Shown here piece by piece: positions 15,193 through 25,883 of a stretch of 64,000 nucleotides of DNA. How positions within the stretch are numbered: the stretch's first letter is position 1; the number at the start of each line of letters is the position of its first letter. A model generated the notes under the pieces. The model worked only from the letters and a program-made list of their open reading frames with translations. It made no database searches and was not told the origin of the DNA. The translations under genes were made by a program, and so were the position numbers. Source of the stretch: Microbacterium sp. SLBN-154 (lineage in GTDB: Bacteria; Actinomycetota; Actinomycetes; Actinomycetales; Microbacteriaceae); the NCBI RefSeq assembly GCF_006715565.1, contig NZ_VFNL01000001.1:1612001-1676000 (forward strand), in the 5' to 3' direction.

Positions 15193-16014
15193 GTGCCGCG
15201 TGTCGTGACCGCTGAAATGGACCTGGAGATCTGGTCTCCCGTCGACCTGATCCTCCAGGTCGCGGCGACCCGTCACACCCCTCTGGCGGAGGAGTCGCTG
15301 ACACTCCGGCAAGGCGACCGGGAGTACACGCCCGCCGAGATCGTCGACCAGAACGGCAGCCGCCTCCATCGGATCACCGGCGAGGCCGGACTGCTCGAGC
15401 TGCGCTACCGCGCGGTGGTCACCGGCCCCGCGGCCGCGACCGAACCGCGCGACCTCGAGACCATCACCTATCTCCGTCCGAGCCGCTACTGCCAGTCGGA
15501 TGAGGTGTTCGCCCAGGCGCGTCGCCAGTTCCGGGGCCTCGAGGGCGCCGAGCTGCTGACGGCGGTCGAGGACTTCGTCGCTTCGAGCACGACCTATGCG
15601 CCGGGCCTGAGTCAGGGCACCGACAGTGCGGTCACGACGCTGATGACCGGGCAGGGCGTCTGCCGCGACTACGCGCACGTGGTCATCGCGCTGCTGCGGG
15701 CGATGGATGTGCCGGCGCGCTACACCGCCTGCTACGCCCCGGGGCTCGAGCCCATGGACTTCCACGCGGTCGCCGAGGCGTACCTCGACGGGGCCTGGTA
15801 CGTCATCGACGCCACGCGCCTGGCCGACCGGCGCTCGCTCGTGCGCATCGCCACGGGGCGCGATGCCGCCGACTGCGCGTTCCTCAGCTATCACGGTGGC
15901 GCCGTGGGTCTACAGCATCTGCGGGTGGATGCCGCGTGGATGACGGGGGCCGCTGCCGACCCGGACCTCCCCGGCGGCGTGGACGATCATCGCGCGCTCG
16001 TGCGGATCGGCTGA
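15193..16014 (+). CDS. Transglutaminase-like cysteine protease-fold protein
   Basis: GTG 15193 with GAGG eight bases upstream gives 273 residues; the longer open frame to the left crosses the SGNH gene and is not coding. An N-terminal beta domain (1-110) precedes a transglutaminase-like domain whose triad is visible: Cys in GQGVCRDYAHV, His in MDFHAVAEAYL and Asp in YVIDATRLAD. Bacterial members are usually proteases or peptide-modifying enzymes. No signal peptide is seen. Its substrate is unknown. Confidence 0.85.
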   Translation: MPRVVTAEMDLEIWSPVDLILQVAATRHTPLAEESLTLRQGDREYTPAEIVDQNGSRLHRITGEAGLLELRYRAVVTGPAAATEPRDLETITYLRPSRYCQSDEVFAQARRQFRGLEGAELLTAVEDFVASSTTYAPGLSQGTDSAVTTLMTGQGVCRDYAHVVIALLRAMDVPARYTACYAPGLEPMDFHAVAEAYLDGAWYVIDATRLADRRSLVRIATGRDAADCAFLSYHGGAVGLQHLRVDAAWMTGAAADPDLPGGVDDHRALVRIG

Positions 16015-16047
16015 CCTGCGTCATCCGGCGGGCATACCCGCCACATC

Positions 16048-16053
16048 TAGACT
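16048..16053 (+). promoter_or_regulatory. -10 box TAGACT before argS
   Basis: TAGACT ends nine bases before the argS ATG, so the message probably starts at or very near the start codon. No convincing -35 box is seen. Confidence 0.5.
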
Positions 16054-16062
16054 GGTCGGGCT

Positions 16063-17730
16063 ATGAATCCCGACATGCTCTCCGCCGCCCTTCTCGACGT
16101 CATCGCCCCGCTCGCCGAGGCCCGACGCCCGGGCGCGAGCGAGGGCCTGACGGCTGCCGACCTGGTGCTGGAGCGGCCGAAGAACCGCGACCACGGCGAC
16201 TGGGCCTCCAACGCCGCGCTGAAGCTGTCGAAGGCGGTCGGGGCGAACCCCCGCGAGTTCGCGGGCGAGATCGCCGAGCGCCTCCGCGCGGTCGACGGGA
16301 TCGCCGAGGTCGAGGTCGCGGGGCCCGGCTTCATCAACATCCGACTGGATGCCGCCGCCGCCGGCGCCCTGGCGAAGCAGATCGTCGATGCGGGGGAGGC
16401 CTACGGCACCAACGACTCCCAGCGCGGCAACACCATCAACCTGGAGTTCGTCAGCGCCAACCCGACCGGCCCGATGCACATCGGGCACACGCGGTGGGCG
16501 GCGCTCGGCGACTCGATGGCCCGGCTGCTGCAGGCCAGCGGTGCGACCCTCGCCCGTGAGTTCTACGTCAACGACGCCGGCGCCCAGATGGAGCGGTTCG
16601 GTCGCTCGGTGCTGGCCGCGGTCAAGGGTGAACCGACACCCGAGGACGGCTATCCCGGCTCGTACATCGACGATCTGGCCCGGCGGGTGCTCGCCGACGA
16701 GCCCGAGCTGCTCTCCCTCCCCGACGACGAGCAGCTCGCTCTCGCCCGCGACCGCGCCTACGAGCTCCAGCTCGGCGACCTGCGGACCTCGCTGGAGAAG
16801 TTCAACGTGTACTTCGACGTGTTCTTCAGCGAGCGCACCCTCCATGCTCCGGGCCCGGACGGGGCGCCGAGCCTCGTCGACCAGGCGGTGGATCGGCTGC
16901 GCGCCCAGGGGCACGTGTTCGATGACGAGGGCGCGGTCTGGGTGCGCACCACCGACTTCGGCGACGACAAAGACCGGGTGATCCGGCGCTCGAACGGCGA
17001 GTACACCTACTTCGCCGCCGATGCGGCCTACTACCTGAACAAGGGTGACCGCGGGTTCGCGCACAAGATCTACCTCCTCGGAGCGGATCACCACGGGTAC
17101 GTGCACCGGCTCAAGGCGCTGGCCGGCGCGGCGGGCGACGACCCCGAGAAGGACATCGAGGTGCTGATCGGCCAGCTCGTCTCGGTCAACGGCGCACGGC
17201 TGTCCAAGCGCGCGGGCAACATCATCGAGCTCGACGACCTCCGGGACTGGATCGGCACCGACGCGCTGCGTTACTCCCTGGCGCGCTACCCCGCCGACTC
17301 CCCGCTGACGCTCGATCCCGAGATCCTGCGCAAGCGCACGAACGACAACCCCGTCTTCTACGTCCAGTACGCCCACGCCCGCACCCACAACGTCTCGCGC
17401 AACGCTGCGGACTCGGGGGTGGACCGGTCGGAGTTCGCACCCGAGCTGCTCACCCACGAGACGGAGTCGGCGCTGCTCGGAGCCCTCCAGGAATTCCCCC
17501 GCGTCGTCGCATTCGCCGCCGAGGTGCGCGAGCCGCACCGCGTCGCGCGCTACCTCGAAGAGCTCGCCGGGATCTACCACCGCTGGTACGACAACTGCCG
17601 CGTCATCCCCCTGGGGGATCAGCCCATCGAGGCGGTGCACCGCACCCGCCTGTGGGTGAACGACGCCACCGGCCAGGTGCTGCGCAACGGCCTGACGCTC
17701 CTGGGCGTCTCGGCACCCGAGCGGATGTAG
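16063..17730 (+). CDS. argS: Arginyl-tRNA synthetase
   Basis: The 555-residue product charges tRNA-Arg with arginine. Class I signatures are present: HIGH-type MHIGHTR near residue 138 and the KMSKS-type RLSKRAGN near 380. The N-terminal Add-1 tRNA-binding domain (1-100) and C-terminal DALR anticodon-binding domain (about 430-555, ending NGLTLLGVSAPERM) are complete. It starts a rightward block leading through lysA and thrB to rho and prfA. A -10 box close to the ATG suggests a leaderless transcript. Confidence 0.97.
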   Translation: MNPDMLSAALLDVIAPLAEARRPGASEGLTAADLVLERPKNRDHGDWASNAALKLSKAVGANPREFAGEIAERLRAVDGIAEVEVAGPGFINIRLDAAAAGALAKQIVDAGEAYGTNDSQRGNTINLEFVSANPTGPMHIGHTRWAALGDSMARLLQASGATLAREFYVNDAGAQMERFGRSVLAAVKGEPTPEDGYPGSYIDDLARRVLADEPELLSLPDDEQLALARDRAYELQLGDLRTSLEKFNVYFDVFFSERTLHAPGPDGAPSLVDQAVDRLRAQGHVFDDEGAVWVRTTDFGDDKDRVIRRSNGEYTYFAADAAYYLNKGDRGFAHKIYLLGADHHGYVHRLKALAGAAGDDPEKDIEVLIGQLVSVNGARLSKRAGNIIELDDLRDWIGTDALRYSLARYPADSPLTLDPEILRKRTNDNPVFYVQYAHARTHNVSRNAADSGVDRSEFAPELLTHETESALLGALQEFPRVVAFAAEVREPHRVARYLEELAGIYHRWYDNCRVIPLGDQPIEAVHRTRLWVNDATGQVLRNGLTLLGVSAPERM

Positions 17731-17734
17731 CACG

Positions 17735-18562
17735 GTGAACCCGGGGGACACCCAACCGACGCAGCCGCTCCCCGAGTGGGCGATCGCCACCGCACCTCCC
17801 CCGCGCCGGCGTCGCCGGGTCTGGCCGTGGCTGCTGGCCTTCTTCGTGGTGGCGGGTCTGGCGGTCGTGGCGTGGTCCGTGGGCGAGGCTGTCGCACGCG
17901 ACCTGGTCGTCCGCACCGTCCGCGAGCAGGTGATCACCAATCTCGCGCTCCCGGCCGATCAGCAGATCGACGTCGAGGTCGCCGGCGCCGTCCTCCCGCA
18001 GCTGATCCGCGGGAGTCTCGACGACCTCGCCATCTCGTCGGACGACGTCACGATCGGGCCGCTCACCGGCGACATCGATGTCCGCGTCCAGGGCGTTCCG
18101 ATCCGGGGGGATGCCGACCTGGAGGCCGGGTCGGGATCGGTCACCCTCGACGCGGCACAGCTGCAGGCTCTCCTCGGCAGCCTCGAGGGCTTCCCCGACG
18201 GTGCCGAGGTCGCGCTCGACGCTCCGAACGTGCGCCTGACCACCGCATTCCCGGTGTTCGGGGTCGAGGTGCCCGTCACGATCGCCGTCGTCCCGTCGGC
18301 GGTGGAGGGCGACCTCGCCCTCACCCCCTCCGCGGTGTCGGTGGCGGGGGCGGAGCTCACGGCCAACGGCGTGCGAGACCAGTTCGGCGGGCTCGCCGAC
18401 GGCGTGCTCCAGACCTGGACCGTCTGCATCGCCGGAGACCTTCCGGCGGGGATCACCCTGACCGACCTCGTCGTCGAGGGCGACCGGCTGACCGGATCGT
18501 TCGATGTCGACCCCGCCATCGTCCGCGATGTCTCGCTGCAGGAGAACGGCGCGTGCGCATGA
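17735..18562 (+). CDS. LmeA-like (DUF2993) membrane-anchored protein
   Basis: GTG 17735 lies four bases after argS. The 275-residue product has a Pro/Arg-rich cytoplasmic start, one membrane segment (about 30-50, WPWLLAFFVVAGLAVVAW) and an extracytoplasmic beta-rich domain with repeated Asp-Val-Thr patterns typical of DUF2993. The mycobacterial member LmeA binds phospholipid and helps mannan assembly in the periplasm. A cell-envelope lipid role here is inferred from family. Confidence 0.8.
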   Translation: MNPGDTQPTQPLPEWAIATAPPPRRRRRVWPWLLAFFVVAGLAVVAWSVGEAVARDLVVRTVREQVITNLALPADQQIDVEVAGAVLPQLIRGSLDDLAISSDDVTIGPLTGDIDVRVQGVPIRGDADLEAGSGSVTLDAAQLQALLGSLEGFPDGAEVALDAPNVRLTTAFPVFGVEVPVTIAVVPSAVEGDLALTPSAVSVAGAELTANGVRDQFGGLADGVLQTWTVCIAGDLPAGITLTDLVVEGDRLTGSFDVDPAIVRDVSLQENGACA

Positions 18563-18615
18563 CGGGTCTGACGAGGCCGCACGTCACGCGACCGGAGAGC
18601 GGTGGGGCTCTGCCC

Positions 18616-18648
18616 TAGACTGCAAGGACTGCCCGACGCGTGAGTCCT
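18616..18648 (+). promoter_or_regulatory. Promoter -10 box and leader hairpin before lysA
   Basis: TAGACT (18616-18621) resembles the other -10 boxes of the window. It is followed by a small hairpin, AGGACT at 18625-18630 with AGTCCT at 18643-18648, and about 100 bases of leader before the lysA GTG. The leader is too short and lacks the layout of a lysine riboswitch. Confidence 0.45.
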
Positions 18649-18724
18649 CCGGTCGAGGCAGCCCGTCACACCGGCGATCCCGGTCGACGTCGCGCCGAAG
18701 CATCCACTGATTGGTCTCCCACCC

Positions 18725-20167
18725 GTGTCCGCCGCCCCATCGCCCGGCTCGTCTCCCTCTCGAGTCGTGCCCGTCGATCCGAACGCCCTCGCCGCCGGCG
18801 TGTGGCCCGGGCGCGCCCACCGCGACGATGACGGAGAGCTCGTGCTGGGCGGAGTCGCGGCGACCGCGCTGGCGGAGCGGTTCGGCACCCCGCTGTACGT
18901 GATGGACGAGTCCGAGGTACGTGAGCACGCCCGGCGCGTGCGCGACGCCTTCGAGGGCGCGGCCGCCGCGCACGGCACGACAGTGCGCATCTACTACGCG
19001 GGAAAGGCGTTCCTGTCGACCGAGATCGTGCGCTGGGTGACCGCGGAGGGCCTGGGCGTCGACGTCGCCAGCGGCGGGGAACTGGCCATCGCGATCGCGG
19101 GCGGAGCGGATGCCGCGGCTGTGGGTTTCCACGGCAACAACAAGAGCGTCGCCGAGCTCGAGAGAGCGATCGACCTGGGCGTGGGCTCCATCGTCGTGGA
19201 CAGCCACATCGAGATCGAGCGGCTGGCTGCTCTGACCGCGCGCGCCGACGCGCCGCGCACCGGTCCTCAGACCGTGTTCGTGCGCGTCAACAGCGGAGTG
19301 CACGCCGAGACCCACTCGTTCCTCGCCACCGCGCACGAGGACCAGAAATTCGGCTTCGCCCTGCACGACGCTCCCGCCGCGGTCGCGCGGATCCGCGAGA
19401 TCCCCGGTCTCCGGCTCGGGGGGCTGCACTCCCACATCGGCTCGCAGATCTTCGGCGTCGCGGGGTTCCGAGAGGCCGCCTCGCGTCTCATCGACCTGCA
19501 CGCGGCGCTGCTCGAGGGGGGCGAGGTCCCCGCCCTCAACCTCGGCGGCGGGTTTGGCATCGCCTACACCGAGGCCGACGAACCGACCGACATCGCAGAC
19601 CTCGCCGCGGCGATCGTCGGTGCGGTCGCCGAGGAGTGCGCGGCCCGCGGCATCCCCGTTCCCCGCCTCGCATTCGAGCCCGGACGCTCCATCGTGGGCC
19701 AGGCGGGGGTGACCCTGTACGAAGTCGGCACGGTCAAGCCCGTGCACCTCGAGTCGGGGGTCGACCGGCTCTATGTCAGCGTCGACGGCGGGATGAGCGA
19801 CAACGCCCGCACCGCCCTCTACGGCGCGCAGTACTCCGCCCGGATCGCGTCGCGCATCAGCACCGCCGACCCCGCGCTCAGCCGGGTCGTGGGCAAGCAC
19901 TGCGAGGCCGGCGACATCGTGGTCGACCTCGAATACCTGCCGGGCGACGTGGCCCCCGGCGACCTGCTCGCCGTCCCCGCGACCGGCGCCTACTGCTACT
20001 CGCTCGCGAGCAACTACAACGCCGTACCCCGGCCCCCGGTCGTCGCCGTGCGCGACGGCCAGGCCCGGCTCATCGTCCGCGGCGAGACCGTGGACGACCT
20101 CCTCGCCCGAGACGTCGGCGCCGCGGTGCGGCCGGCCGACGCATCATCGAAGGGACCCCATGCCTGA
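18725..20167 (+). CDS. lysA: Diaminopimelate decarboxylase
   Basis: The 480-residue product makes L-lysine from meso-diaminopimelate with PLP. Seen: the PLP lysine in YYAGKAF near residue 93, the glycine-rich phosphate loop in NLGGGFGIAY, SHIGSQIF near 236, EPGRSIVG near 318, the substrate Cys in KHCEAGDI near 393 and the tyrosine-bearing YCYSLASNYN near 425. GTG 18725 is chosen; no strong ribosome site is seen. It overlaps hom by eight bases, coupling lysine and threonine/methionine branches. Confidence 0.95.
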   Translation: MSAAPSPGSSPSRVVPVDPNALAAGVWPGRAHRDDDGELVLGGVAATALAERFGTPLYVMDESEVREHARRVRDAFEGAAAAHGTTVRIYYAGKAFLSTEIVRWVTAEGLGVDVASGGELAIAIAGGADAAAVGFHGNNKSVAELERAIDLGVGSIVVDSHIEIERLAALTARADAPRTGPQTVFVRVNSGVHAETHSFLATAHEDQKFGFALHDAPAAVARIREIPGLRLGGLHSHIGSQIFGVAGFREAASRLIDLHAALLEGGEVPALNLGGGFGIAYTEADEPTDIADLAAAIVGAVAEECAARGIPVPRLAFEPGRSIVGQAGVTLYEVGTVKPVHLESGVDRLYVSVDGGMSDNARTALYGAQYSARIASRISTADPALSRVVGKHCEAGDIVVDLEYLPGDVAPGDLLAVPATGAYCYSLASNYNAVPRPPVVAVRDGQARLIVRGETVDDLLARDVGAAVRPADASSKGPHA

Positions 20168-21500
20168 CTACCGTCGCCTGCGCGTGGCGCTCCTGGGAGC
20201 CGGCGCCGTCGGCTCGCAGGTCGCCGCCCTGCTGCGTCTGCACAGCGCCGAGCTCGCCGATCGGGCCGGTGCCAGCCTCGAGCTCGCCGGCATCGTGGTG
20301 CGCAACCTCGACGCGCCGCGCGAGACCGACCTGCCCAAGGAGCTGTTCACCACCGACGCCGAGAGCCTCATCGTCGGCGCCGACATCGTGATCGAGCTCA
20401 TGGGCGGGATCGAGCCGGCACGCACCTACCTGCTGCAGGCGATCAACTCCGGCGCCGACGTCGTCACGGCCAACAAGGCGCTCCTCGCCACCCACGGCCC
20501 CGAGATCTTCGACGCCGCCGACCAGGTCGGAGCGCAGGTGTACTACGAAGCGGCCGCGGCGGGCGCGATCCCGATCATCCGGCCGCTGCGCGACTCGCTC
20601 GCCGGCGACCGCGTGCAGCGCATCATGGGCATCGTCAACGGCACGACCAACTACATCCTCGACCGCATGGACACCGAGGGAGCAGAGTTCGCCGACGTGC
20701 TCGCCGACGCGCAGCGTCTCGGGTACGCCGAGGCCGACCCGACGGCGGATGTGGAGGGCTACGACGCCGCCCAGAAGGCCGCGATCCTGGCGAGCCTGGC
20801 TTTCCACACCTCGGTACCGCTGGAGTCGGTGCACCGCGAGGGCATCACCGGCATCGACAAGGCGATGATGGATGCCGCGCGGCACGCCGGCCTCGTGATC
20901 AAGCTTCTCGCGGTCTGCGAGCGGCTGCGCGACGCCGGCGATGCGGAGTCGATCTCGGTCCGGGTGTACCCCGCGCTCATCGACCGCACCCACCCCCTCG
21001 CCAGCGTCCACGGCGCCAACAACGCCGTGTTCGTCCAGGCCGAGGCCGCGGGCAACCTCATGTTCTACGGCGCGGGTGCCGGTGGCGTGCAGACCGCCTC
21101 AGCCGTGCTCGGCGACGTCGTGTCTGCTGCTCGCCGTCACATCGCCGGCGGTGTCGGCGTGGGGGAGTCCACCCGGGCCAACCTCGCCGTCGTGCCGATC
21201 GGCCGGGTCACCACGCGCTACCAGATCACCCTCGAAGTCGACGACCAGCCGGGGGTGCTCGCCACGGTGGCGGGGATCCTGTCGGAGGGGCGTGTGTCGA
21301 TCGCGACCGTCGAGCAGACGGTCGCCGGTGAGCCCGTCCCGGGCGGTGGCACCGCGCCCCAGACCCCTGAGAACACCGCGCGCCTGGTCATCGGCACGCA
21401 CAAAGCCAAGGAGCAGGACCTGAGCGAGACCGTGGCACGACTGGCCGGCAGCGGCGTCGTCGAGCGGGTCGTCTCGGTGCTGCGAGTGGAAGGAGAGTGA
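20160..21500 (+). CDS. hom: Homoserine dehydrogenase
   Basis: The 446-residue product reduces aspartate semialdehyde to homoserine. The NAD(P) loop [10 protein letters not shown] is at residues 10-20. The catalytic region holds the [11 protein letters not shown] signature and the [17 protein letters not shown] segment. A C-terminal ACT domain (about 355-440; [16 protein letters not shown]) fits threonine feedback control. ATG 20160 has GAAGGGA upstream and overlaps lysA; thrC starts two bases after its stop. Confidence 0.96.
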   Translation: MPDYRRLRVALLGAGAVGSQVAALLRLHSAELADRAGASLELAGIVVRNLDAPRETDLPKELFTTDAESLIVGADIVIELMGGIEPARTYLLQAINSGADVVTANKALLATHGPEIFDAADQVGAQVYYEAAAAGAIPIIRPLRDSLAGDRVQRIMGIVNGTTNYILDRMDTEGAEFADVLADAQRLGYAEADPTADVEGYDAAQKAAILASLAFHTSVPLESVHREGITGIDKAMMDAARHAGLVIKLLAVCERLRDAGDAESISVRVYPALIDRTHPLASVHGANNAVFVQAEAAGNLMFYGAGAGGVQTASAVLGDVVSAARRHIAGGVGVGESTRANLAVVPIGRVTTRYQITLEVDDQPGVLATVAGILSEGRVSIATVEQTVAGEPVPGGGTAPQTPENTARLVIGTHKAKEQDLSETVARLAGSGVVERVVSVLRVEGE

Positions 21501-21501
21501 C

Positions 21502-22590
21502 ATGGCGCACGTCTGGCGGGGAGTCCTCCGCGAATACGCCGATCGACTGGGAGTGACCGACGACTCCACCGTGGTCACGCTGGGGGAGGGCGGCACGCCC
21601 CTTCTTCCGGCCCCGGCCCTGTCCCGGCGCACGGGTGCCGACGTCTGGGTGAAGTTCGAGGGGATGAACCCCACCGGGTCGTTCAAGGACCGCGGCATGA
21701 CCGTTGCGCTCTCGCGCGCCGTCGAGCACGGCGCCAAGGCGGTCATCTGCGCCTCGACGGGCAACACCTCGGCCTCGGCGGCCGCCTACGCCGCGCACGC
21801 CGGCATCACCGCGGCCGTCCTCGTGCCCGAGGGCAAGATCGCCATGGGCAAGCTCAGCCAGGCCGTCGCGCACCAGGGCCGCCTGATCCAGATCCGCGGC
21901 AATTTCGACGACTGCCTCGAGATCGCGCGCGAGCTCGCCGACAACTACCCGGTGCACCTGGTGAACTCGGTCAACCCCGACCGCATCGAGGGTCAGAAGA
22001 CGGCGGCCTACGAGGTCGTCGAGGTGCTCGGCGACGCACCGGACTTCCACTTCATCCCGGTCGGCAACGCCGGCAACTACACCGCCTACTCGCGCGGCTA
22101 TCGGGAAGAGGTCGAACGCGGCGTCGCCACCCGGGTGCCCCGGATGTTCGGTTTCCAGGCGGCCGGCAGTGCGCCGCTGGTCACGGGCGCGGTCGTGCGT
22201 CACCCCGAGACGATCGCCAGCGCCATCCGGATCGGAAACCCCGCGTCGTGGCAGTTCGCCCTCGAGGAGCGTGAGGCCACCGACGGCTACTTCGGCGCCA
22301 TCGACGACGAGCGCATCCTCGCCGCGCAGAAGCTCCTCTCGGGCGAGGTCGGCATCTTCGTCGAGCCCGCTTCGGCGATCAGCGTCGCGGGACTCCTCGA
22401 TCGCGCCGAGGCCGGGGTCATCCCCGCGGGGTCCCGCGTGGTGCTCACCGTCACCGGGCACGGGCTGAAGGACCCGCAGTGGGCGCTGCGCAACGCCGAC
22501 GGCTCGCAGGTGGAGCCGACGGTGGTCGATGCCGCGACCACCGAGGTCGCTTCGGTGCTCGAGCTCGCCCCCGTCGCGGCGCCGGCGTGA
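21502..22590 (+). CDS. thrC: Threonine synthase
   Basis: The 362-residue PLP enzyme converts O-phosphohomoserine to threonine. The PLP lysine is Lys62 in GSFKDRG. SGN-type [13 protein letters not shown], the glycine loop [14 protein letters not shown] and VTGHGLKD complete the signature. The length fits the short actinobacterial form. ATG 21502 has GGAGAG upstream. Its stop overlaps the thrB GTG by four bases. Confidence 0.96.
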   Translation: MAHVWRGVLREYADRLGVTDDSTVVTLGEGGTPLLPAPALSRRTGADVWVKFEGMNPTGSFKDRGMTVALSRAVEHGAKAVICASTGNTSASAAAYAAHAGITAAVLVPEGKIAMGKLSQAVAHQGRLIQIRGNFDDCLEIARELADNYPVHLVNSVNPDRIEGQKTAAYEVVEVLGDAPDFHFIPVGNAGNYTAYSRGYREEVERGVATRVPRMFGFQAAGSAPLVTGAVVRHPETIASAIRIGNPASWQFALEEREATDGYFGAIDDERILAAQKLLSGEVGIFVEPASAISVAGLLDRAEAGVIPAGSRVVLTVTGHGLKDPQWALRNADGSQVEPTVVDAATTEVASVLELAPVAAPA

Positions 22591-23525
22591 GCGGGGTGCC
22601 CGTGGGGCGAGAAGTCGTCGTGCGGGTGCCGGCGACGAGCGCGAATCTCGGTCCGGGATTCGACACTCTCGGCCTCGCCCTGAGCGTCTACGACGAGTTG
22701 ACGGTCACCGCCCTCGAACCGGGCCGCCTCGAGATCGAGGTCGAGGGGGAGGGCGCCGAGGGTGTCCCGCGGGATGCCTCGCACCTCGTGGTGACCGCCA
22801 TCCGCTACGCGTTCGACGCGGTCGGGCGCGAGATGCCGGGGCTGCGTCTTCGCGCCGTCAACGTCATCCCGCACGGGCGTGGACTCGGTTCCTCGGGAGC
22901 GGCGGTCGTGTCGGGCCTGCTCGCGGCGAAGGGGCTGCTCGCCGGCGACGTCGACCTCGACGACGACACCCTGCTGCGCCTGGCCACCGAGATGGAGGGC
23001 CACCCCGACAACGTCGCCCCGGCCCTCTTCGGCGGGCTCACGATCGCCTGGGTCGACGACGGGCGTCCGCAGCACAAGAAGCTGCTCGTGCACCGCGGGG
23101 TCGCGCCGCTGGTGTTCGTCCCCGAGTTCACGATGTCGACCTCCGTCGCGCGGAGCCTGCAGCCGCTTCAGGTGCCGCGGGAAGACGCCGTGTTCAACGT
23201 TTCGCGGTCGGCGCTGCTGATCGCGGCGCTCACCCAGAGCCCTGAGCTGCTCCTGGCGGCCACCGAGGACAAGCTGCACCAGAACTATCGCGCGCAGGCG
23301 ATGCCCGACACCGACAAGCTGGTGCGGGCGCTGCGCGCGGTGGGGTTCGCCGCGGTCGTCTCCGGGGCCGGTCCCAGCGTCCTCGTGCTCGCCGACGGGC
23401 CCGGTCGGCGCCTCGAAGCGGTGGCCGTCGCCGAACGCGCCACCGACACCCCGTGGGAGGCCCTCATGCTGGCCGTCGACGTCAAGGGTGGTACAGTGAA
23501 GGAGTACGCGGAGGGTTCCACGTGA
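22587..23525 (+). CDS. thrB: Homoserine kinase
   Basis: The 312-residue GHMP kinase phosphorylates homoserine for threonine synthase. GTG 22587 is preferred because it overlaps the thrC stop (GTGA); GTG 22596 is possible. Signatures: [13 protein letters not shown] at the N-terminus, the ATP loop [12 protein letters not shown] near 95-107, and the C-terminal [13 protein letters not shown]. It ends the aspartate-family run, followed by a 178-base leader before rho. Confidence 0.95.
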   Translation: MSGVPVGREVVVRVPATSANLGPGFDTLGLALSVYDELTVTALEPGRLEIEVEGEGAEGVPRDASHLVVTAIRYAFDAVGREMPGLRLRAVNVIPHGRGLGSSGAAVVSGLLAAKGLLAGDVDLDDDTLLRLATEMEGHPDNVAPALFGGLTIAWVDDGRPQHKKLLVHRGVAPLVFVPEFTMSTSVARSLQPLQVPREDAVFNVSRSALLIAALTQSPELLLAATEDKLHQNYRAQAMPDTDKLVRALRAVGFAAVVSGAGPSVLVLADGPGRRLEAVAVAERATDTPWEALMLAVDVKGGTVKEYAEGST

Positions 23526-23703
23526 TACGTGAATCTGGCCTCCGTCGCAATTCTGCGAAACCACCGCACACCTCTCGTCCTGACGAAGCGCTCTAGCCAC
23601 GCCAGGTCGCCGGGATCCGGACGAGATTCTGCTTTGCCGCGCGTGCGGTCATCGTGCACCGTCTGACATTCATCTGCCTGCAATCTGCTGACAAGGAGAA
23701 CTC

Positions 23704-25872
23704 GTGGAGTCCATCTCCGAGGTCCACACCCCTGACGACACCACCGACGAGCGCGCCGACGCGCCCGAGGCGGTCGCCACGGACCCGAACACCACCCCCG
23801 ACAACCCCGCCGAGGCCGCCGAGGCCGAGGGCGCCGCTCCGGCGGACGCCGAGGAGAGCGCGGATGCCGTCGCTGAAGCGACGCCGGCCGACGCCCCCGC
23901 TGCGGAGCCCGCCGATGCCGCTGCCGAGGCGCCGGCCGCCGACGCCGCGGAGGCGCCCGCCGACGCTTCTGCCGAGGAGGCGCCTGCCGAGACCGCGCCG
24001 CGCAAGCGTGCGCCCCGCCGGGCCAAGACCGAGGGCGCAACGGCGACCACCCGCCCCAAGCGCACTCGCGCCACCAAGGCCGAGAAGACCGCCGCGGCGG
24101 ACGACGCGCCGGCCGCGGACCAGCCGACCGTCGAGCAGTCCGCCGTCGAAGAGGTCGCTGCCGCGGCGCCCGAGACGGTGGCTCCCGCCGACGACGCCGA
24201 CGCGGCGCCCAGCGAGAGCACCGCCGACGCCGCGCCCAGCGAGAGCGCCGCCGACACCACGACCTCCCCGGCCGAGACGCCGGCCGCCGACAGCACGTCC
24301 GAGGGCGACACCGCAGCGCCTGCCGCCGAGCAGTCCGATGATGCGTCGTCCTCGTCCGAGGGTGACGCCGACGCGGGCACGCGAGACGACGCCGACGAGA
24401 CCCCGTCGCGTGGCCGGAGCCGCAGCCGCAACCGCAACCGCAACCGCGGTGGCCAGAACCCGAACGCACAGGAGGCCGGCAACGGCCAGGGCGGCCAGAA
24501 CCAGGGCGGCCAGAACCAGGGCGGCAACGGTCGCGGCGCGCAGAACCAGAACACCGCGACGAACGTCGGCCCCGAAGCATCCGATGACGACACCTCCGCG
24601 GCGGGCGGCCGTGGGCGCCAGCGCAACAAGCGTCGTGGCCAGGGGCCGGTCGACGAGTTCGAGACCGAGATCAGCGAGGATGACGTCCTCATCCCGATCG
24701 CGGGCATCCTCGACGTGCTCGACAACTACGCGTTCGTGCGCACCACCGGCTACCTTCCCGGACCGCAGGACGTCTACGTCTCGCTGGGGCAGGTGAAGAA
24801 GTACAACCTGCGCAAGGGCGACGCCGTCGTCGGCTCGATCAAGCAGCCGCGCGAGGGCGAGCAGTCCAGCCGCCAGAAGTACAACGCGCTCGTGAAGGTC
24901 GACGCGGTCAACGGCCTGTCGGTCGACGATGCCGCCGAGCGCGTCGAGTTCGGCAAGCTCACCCCGCTCTACCCGCAGGAGCGCCTGCGCCTGGAAACGG
25001 CGCCCGAGAAGCTCACGCAGCGCATCATCGACCTCGTCGCCCCCATCGGCAAGGGTCAGCGCGGTCTCATCGTCGCCCCGCCGAAGGCGGGCAAGACGAT
25101 CGTGCTGCAGCAGATCGCCAACGCCATCGCGATCAACAACCCCGAGGTGCACCTGATGGTCGTGCTCGTCGACGAGCGCCCCGAAGAAGTGACCGACATG
25201 CAGCGGACGGTCCGCGGCGAGGTCATCGCCTCGACCTTCGACCGGCCGGCCGAGGACCACACCACGGTCGCCGAGCTCGCCATCGAGCGGGCCAAGCGCC
25301 TGGTGGAGCTCGGTCGCGACGTCGTCGTGCTGCTGGACTCGATCACGCGCCTGGGTCGTGCCTACAACATCTCCGCGCCCACCTCGGGTCGCGTGCTCAC
25401 CGGCGGGGTCGACGCCTCGGCCCTGTACCCGCCCAAGCGGTTCTTCGGCGCAGCGCGCAACATCGAGAACGGCGGCTCGCTGACGATCCTCGCCACCGCG
25501 CTGGTCGAGACCGGCTCGAAGATGGACGAGGTGATCTTCGAGGAGTTCAAGGGCACCGGCAACAGCGAGCTGCGTCTGAACCGCCAGCTCGCCGACAAGC
25601 GGATCTTCCCGGCCGTGGACGTCAATGCGTCGTCGACGCGTCGCGAAGAGATGCTGATGTCGGCCGACGAGGTCAAGATCACCTGGAAGCTCCGGCGGGC
25701 CCTCGCGGGTCTTGACCCCCAGCAGGCGCTGGAGGTCGTGCTCGGAAAGCTCAAGGAGACCGGCTCGAACGTCGAGTTCCTCGTGCAGATGCAGAAGTCG
25801 ATGCCCGCTCCAGCGCAGGGCGGTCACGGCGGCCACGGCAGCAGCCACGGTCACGACAACAGCATCCGCTGA
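23704..25872 (+). CDS. rho: Transcription termination factor Rho with long disordered arm
   Basis: The 722-residue product begins at GTG 23704 with AAGGAGA upstream, in a 178-base leader (23526-23703) without other clear features. Residues 1-315 are low-complexity: acidic and Ala-rich, with a Lys/Arg patch near 100-125 and an Arg/Asn/Gly/Gln-rich part near 235-290. The conserved Rho core follows: an RNA-binding cold-shock fold from [10 protein letters not shown] (about 316-390), Walker A PPKAGKTI near 458 and Walker [17 protein letters not shown] near 540. E. coli Rho is 419 residues, so the arm adds about 300. Such arms are typical of Actinobacteria and assist RNA binding. Confidence 0.97.
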   Translation: MESISEVHTPDDTTDERADAPEAVATDPNTTPDNPAEAAEAEGAAPADAEESADAVAEATPADAPAAEPADAAAEAPAADAAEAPADASAEEAPAETAPRKRAPRRAKTEGATATTRPKRTRATKAEKTAAADDAPAADQPTVEQSAVEEVAAAAPETVAPADDADAAPSESTADAAPSESAADTTTSPAETPAADSTSEGDTAAPAAEQSDDASSSSEGDADAGTRDDADETPSRGRSRSRNRNRNRGGQNPNAQEAGNGQGGQNQGGQNQGGNGRGAQNQNTATNVGPEASDDDTSAAGGRGRQRNKRRGQGPVDEFETEISEDDVLIPIAGILDVLDNYAFVRTTGYLPGPQDVYVSLGQVKKYNLRKGDAVVGSIKQPREGEQSSRQKYNALVKVDAVNGLSVDDAAERVEFGKLTPLYPQERLRLETAPEKLTQRIIDLVAPIGKGQRGLIVAPPKAGKTIVLQQIANAIAINNPEVHLMVVLVDERPEEVTDMQRTVRGEVIASTFDRPAEDHTTVAELAIERAKRLVELGRDVVVLLDSITRLGRAYNISAPTSGRVLTGGVDASALYPPKRFFGAARNIENGGSLTILATALVETGSKMDEVIFEEFKGTGNSELRLNRQLADKRIFPAVDVNASSTRREEMLMSADEVKITWKLRRALAGLDPQQALEVVLGKLKETGSNVEFLVQMQKSMPAPAQGGHGGHGSSHGHDNSIR
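24490..24519 (+). repeat. Tandem 15-bp repeat inside rho
   Basis: Two perfect copies of GGCGGCCAGAACCAG (24490-24504 and 24505-24519), flanked by partial copies, encode GQN-rich repeats in the disordered arm. Length change here would stay in frame. Confidence 0.85.
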
Positions 25873-25883
25873 GCGCGACGCCC

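Noticed and set aside
18622..18724. Lysine riboswitch before lysA
   Set aside because: The leader is only about 100 bases with a single 6-bp hairpin; known lysine riboswitches are longer and multi-helix.
24490..24530. CRISPR or other repeat array at the rho tandem repeat
   Set aside because: The two 15-bp copies are contiguous, in frame and without spacers; they are a protein repeat.
23593..25854. A 753-codon open frame on the minus strand across rho
   Set aside because: It is an antisense shadow of rho: GC-rich codons keep the opposite strand open. The plus strand has all Rho motifs.
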